Shown here: positions 61,168-64,000 of the stretch, piece after piece | How positions within the stretch are numbered: the stretch's first letter is position 1 | Layout of the letters: each line of letters begins with the position of its first letter | Assembly: GCA_021209875.1 (NCBI GenBank) | Contig: JAGYVD010000005.1 | Coordinates: 1,240,001-1,304,000 of the forward strand | Source of the DNA: Rosellinia necatrix | Lineage: Eukaryota; Ascomycota; Sordariomycetes; Xylariales; Xylariaceae | Direction of reading: 5' to 3' | DNA length: 64,000 bases | Made by a program: the position numbers and the translations under genes | The notes under the pieces: generated by a model | The model's database searches: none | What the model saw: the letters and a program-made list of their open reading frames with translations, nothing else | Told to the model about the DNA's origin: nothing

Positions 61168-63211
61168 GGATCGTACTTATCGTTCGAGGAAATGGCGGAA
61201 TAAGTTTATCGATCCGGTGCAATGAGCAGAGCAAAGGAGTAAAACGAAGAGCGGACTGCGGGTTAGGATAGAAAACCGTAGCGGCGATTGACACGAAAAG
61301 GCAGCCTATATTCAAATGACCGAGCGGGGAAAATCGCTGGAGTTGTTCGTGGTAATGAGGGGCGACGCGCGGGCGGATTTCCGGCGAGGCTGTCTATCGC
61401 GCGACAAGGCCTTACCCCAGGCGAAACCAAAGCTCTATTACGTATGGCTCGTTGGTGAGCTTAGGCCGTGGGATGCAGCCTGCGTCTTGGGAAACGGGGG
61501 TGATCGGAGGACTTCACGCCAGCGATGGCGATGGCGATGGCGATGGCAAGATAGTATGCTGGAGGCGAGGGGTAGTAGGTACTCGGGGTGGTCAAGTTGT
61601 TCGGAACGTTATCGCGCAGAGTCGGGTGCGAGGGCAAATCCCAAGCCTTCTTCGACGTTCGGAACCTTGCGGAGCCTTGTAACCTATATAGCGCGAAAGG
61701 GTCGGGGATGAGAAGAGGGTGGATCTGGTATGGAAGGCAGGAAGAAGCTTCCAAGATTCTATGAAGCAGGATTGTCTCTCGCGGCGTGGCAGTGACAATG
61801 AAGGACTCCAAGACAGCGTGTTGCGGCGCGAAGAGACGGGCAGAAAGGGATCTCTTGTTCTCGATGTCGCGACAAGCAACAGCACACGGTATCGCGCGCT
61901 CTGATCAAAGGGATCCTGGATACTTGGACGCCAGCCCGCACCGTTGCGGAGGAGGATGCGCGCGAGATGGTCTCGCGGATGGATAGTGGTGGGTTGGCCA
62001 GCCCGGGACGGATGTCAGACGCTGTTTCGGAGGGGCTGGAGATTGGCGTTGCTTATTTTTCATCAGACCTGTCTTCCTTTGACCGATTTTCCGATTTTCC
62101 AGCACACAGCACAGCTGGGCAAGCACACAGCTCAGCACAGCCGCGCGCGGGACCAGGAGGGTGGACCGAACCCAGTCTTCCGTCTGGGCAGATTCCTTGG
62201 CGGAGCTCTCTTCTATACCAGGCACGGCTTCTTCCTCGCCCTGCTTCTCCTCCTCTATGTCACCTGAAAGTAGTTGTTGTTGAAACGACAGACCTGACCT
62301 GCCTACCTGAGGTGTAACCGGACTGCGGAGGGAAATGGCTTCATGGACAGGTAAAAATATCACGGATATAAACAAACCGATATGAACAAACCTACACGTC
62401 CACTTGTTTAAGGCAGTAAGGGCACAGGTAGGTATAGCTGGAAGGTACCTCTAGAGCAACGACATAGGTATCGACGAAGTAAATTGAGTGTTACAGCATT
62501 GCGTGCCAAACTACCTAGGTAGGCATTACCTACAGTAGGAACCTAGGTAGTACCTATTGTGGTAAGAGGCATATTAGGTACCTACTGTACTAACTTAGTA
62601 CTTGAGCTAGGTACTGTTAAGTGCCTGTTACCTAAGTGCCTACCTGTAGATAACTACTTAGGACCTAGAGATAACTTTAAATTCAAGCCGGATCTTGTGG
62701 CATAGGTTCCTCAGGTAGGCACCTACTAGGTAGTCAACTTACCTAGCAGGCACGTCAGTTAGAGGAGGGGAAAAGTCTTAGGTATTTCCCCTAATGGATA
62801 CCTATAGGTACCTTAGTGCAACTTTGGAAAACTTTGATCAAGGGCAAGCTTACGTAGGTGCCGATGCCTCTCCTCCTATGTGCACTTACCTAGGCTGGTG
62901 CAACCCCTGGAATAATAATAAGATACCAATCCGCTGGCGGTACTTATCGAGGAGAGGGGAAGGTGGGAGTGCCCCACAGTGCCCGCCTGATCTTGCAGCC
63001 AGTTCAAGTACCTAAGTAGTTATCCTACATAGATAGCAATATGCTTCCGTTGTTCGCGACCTGCAGCTACCTAGGTACCTACCTACTCACTACCAGTGGC
63101 AAATATCCCTGTTGCATTGTTCACAGCATGACCTAGGTAGTTTGGCAGAATGCTATTGCAGCGCCGCGTATATCTAAGTCATATACCAACCCCTTTGATA
63201 TTTTATAGATC
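61168..63211. promoter_or_regulatory. Long upstream region of HSF1 and 3' flank of CWC27
   Basis: About 2 kb without a recognisable gene. It holds a GCGATG array (about 61523-61551), a GAAGAAGCTTCC element with further TTC and GAA triplets at 61741-61767 that resembles a weak heat-shock element, and a very dense field of TACCTAGGTA palindromes at about 62430-63140. Frames on both strands (up to about 156 codons) show no domain. Confidence 0.5.
62430..63140. repeat. Dense TACCTAGGTA palindrome field
   Basis: More than a dozen copies of TACCTA, TAGGTA and their head-to-head palindromes (for example at about 62513-62524, 62540-62552, 62575-62586 and 63068-63085) in AT-rich DNA between HSF1 and CWC27. 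This is the densest patch in the window. Confidence 0.85.
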
Positions 63212-64000
63212 TCATCTGGCTCCCCTGCCGGCAAGGGCCGACGCTCTGGCCAACTTAGCATTCCTCGCTTGGTCCCACTCCCTCCCTGATTTCCCGGATT
63301 GCGCCTCTCGCTGAGCTCGCTTCTCCTCCTTCAAAGTGCGAGCCTTCTCCCTAGGGTCTATTACGACTAGCTCCTCTTCAGCCTTCTTCCGATAGCTTAG
63401 GTCTTTTCCCAGTTTATCAGCGGTGAAGCTTAAAGAATGTGACATCCACCCTTCATCATCGCTATCCTCCTTCTCTGCCTTATCCCAAGATGTACAGCTT
63501 TGACAATTCGCTATAAAATGGAGATCGCATAGCTCAGCCTCACCCTCTGGCTCTCCGGAATCTTTCCCTTCGACGCCACCGCCTGCCGGAACCGTAGGCT
63601 GTTCTTTTTCAGGGCCGACTTGCTTCAGCTTGGTTTTAAATGCTTGGAATACGGATAAATCTTCGTCCGTGGTTTGGCCTTCGGCCCCTCTGCGTCGCTT
63701 TCGGCCACGTGATGATGTCACAGGGATCATTTGCTCCAGAACGGACTTCTTTACTTCCCGGATCGGTTCCGAGTGTATCGTTCGCTTCATAGACGCTTTT
63801 AGGGCAGCGATCTCTTCATTTGCTTGATCAAGCGCCGACTTTTTTGGTACTATTGGCCTCTCGGGGGATGGTTCATCACGTAGTGCCTTAGGCTTCTCTT
63901 CTCGAAGTGGCGGCGAGAGGTTCCGCGCTTCTGCAACATCGGAACGAGGCTCTCGAACTGGTATGGTTTTTTGTAAGGCCTTTGTTTCTTTTCGCTTCAA
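63212..64000 (-). CDS. CWC27: Spliceosomal cyclophilin Cwc27, C-terminal part (runs off the window)
   Basis: The minus frame is open to the right edge; 262 C-terminal residues are visible and the N-terminal cyclophilin domain would lie beyond the window. The visible part begins as a charged Lys/Glu-rich linker, contains a basic SSRGRKRRR motif, and then the conserved C-terminal motifs of fungal Cwc27: a zinc-like C-x10-C-x2-C (CDLHFIANCQSC), SWDK, the acidic DSDDEGW, and MSHSLSFTADKLGKDLSYRK followed by VVIDPREKAR. Cwc27 is a peptidyl-prolyl isomerase-fold protein of the activated spliceosome in the nucleus and a Cwc22 partner. The call rests on the C-terminal block alone. Confidence 0.75.
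   Translation of the reverse strand: MKRKETKALQKTIPVREPRSDVAEARNLSPPLREEKPKALRDEPSPERPIVPKKSALDQANEEIAALKASMKRTIHSEPIREVKKSVLEQMIPVTSSRGRKRRRGAEGQTTDEDLSVFQAFKTKLKQVGPEKEQPTVPAGGGVEGKDSGEPEGEAELCDLHFIANCQSCTSWDKAEKEDSDDEGWMSHSLSFTADKLGKDLSYRKKAEEELVVIDPREKARTLKEEKRAQREAQSGKSGREWDQARNAKLARASALAGRGAR

Overview
The window is nuclear DNA from a filamentous ascomycete (Pezizomycotina, most likely Sordariomycetes). This rests on short GT-AG introns of about 40 to 270 bp, a Pth11-type receptor, an Rds2/AcuM-type zinc-cluster factor, Zip4/Spo22, Sec6, Hsf1 and Cwc27 homologues of filamentous-fungal type, and intergenic DNA crowded with TACCTA/TAGGTA motifs. No bacterial, viral or organellar gene and no intact transposon was recognised. 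All gene models were spliced by eye from reading frames and splice signals, so exon ends are proposals.

Left part (1-22349). A gene tail ends at 240. About 13.4 kb without a recognisable gene follows, then one proline/glutamine-rich conserved protein of unknown function (13683-15270), then about 7 kb more without a recognisable gene. These empty stretches are full of microsatellites, homopolymers, minisatellites and TAGGTA-type palindromes.

Middle (22350-41061). In order: a seven-exon DHA1-type MFS exporter (-), a small secreted HD-domain protein (-), an intronless Atg22-like vacuolar transporter (+), the meiotic TPR protein Zip4/Spo22 (-), and an Rds2/AcuM-type gluconeogenesis regulator (-). 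The zinc cluster of the regulator is assembled from four exons, including an 18-nt microexon.

Right part (44728-64000). All genes are on the minus strand: exocyst subunit Sec6, a seven-helix Pth11-like receptor, an OTT_1508-type deaminase, a TauD/TfdA-type dioxygenase, a six-helix membrane protein, heat shock factor Hsf1 (frame broken at two homopolymers) and the C-terminal part of the spliceosomal cyclophilin Cwc27.

The window mixes housekeeping genes (SEC6, HSF1, CWC27, ZIP4) with accessory ones (MFS, HD protein, Atg22-like, Pth11-like, deaminase, dioxygenase). It does not look like a biosynthetic cluster. The most notable observations are the microexon with a competing upstream acceptor in the zinc cluster, the double homopolymer frameshift in HSF1, the abundant TACCTAGGTA palindromes, and the long repeat-rich gene deserts.
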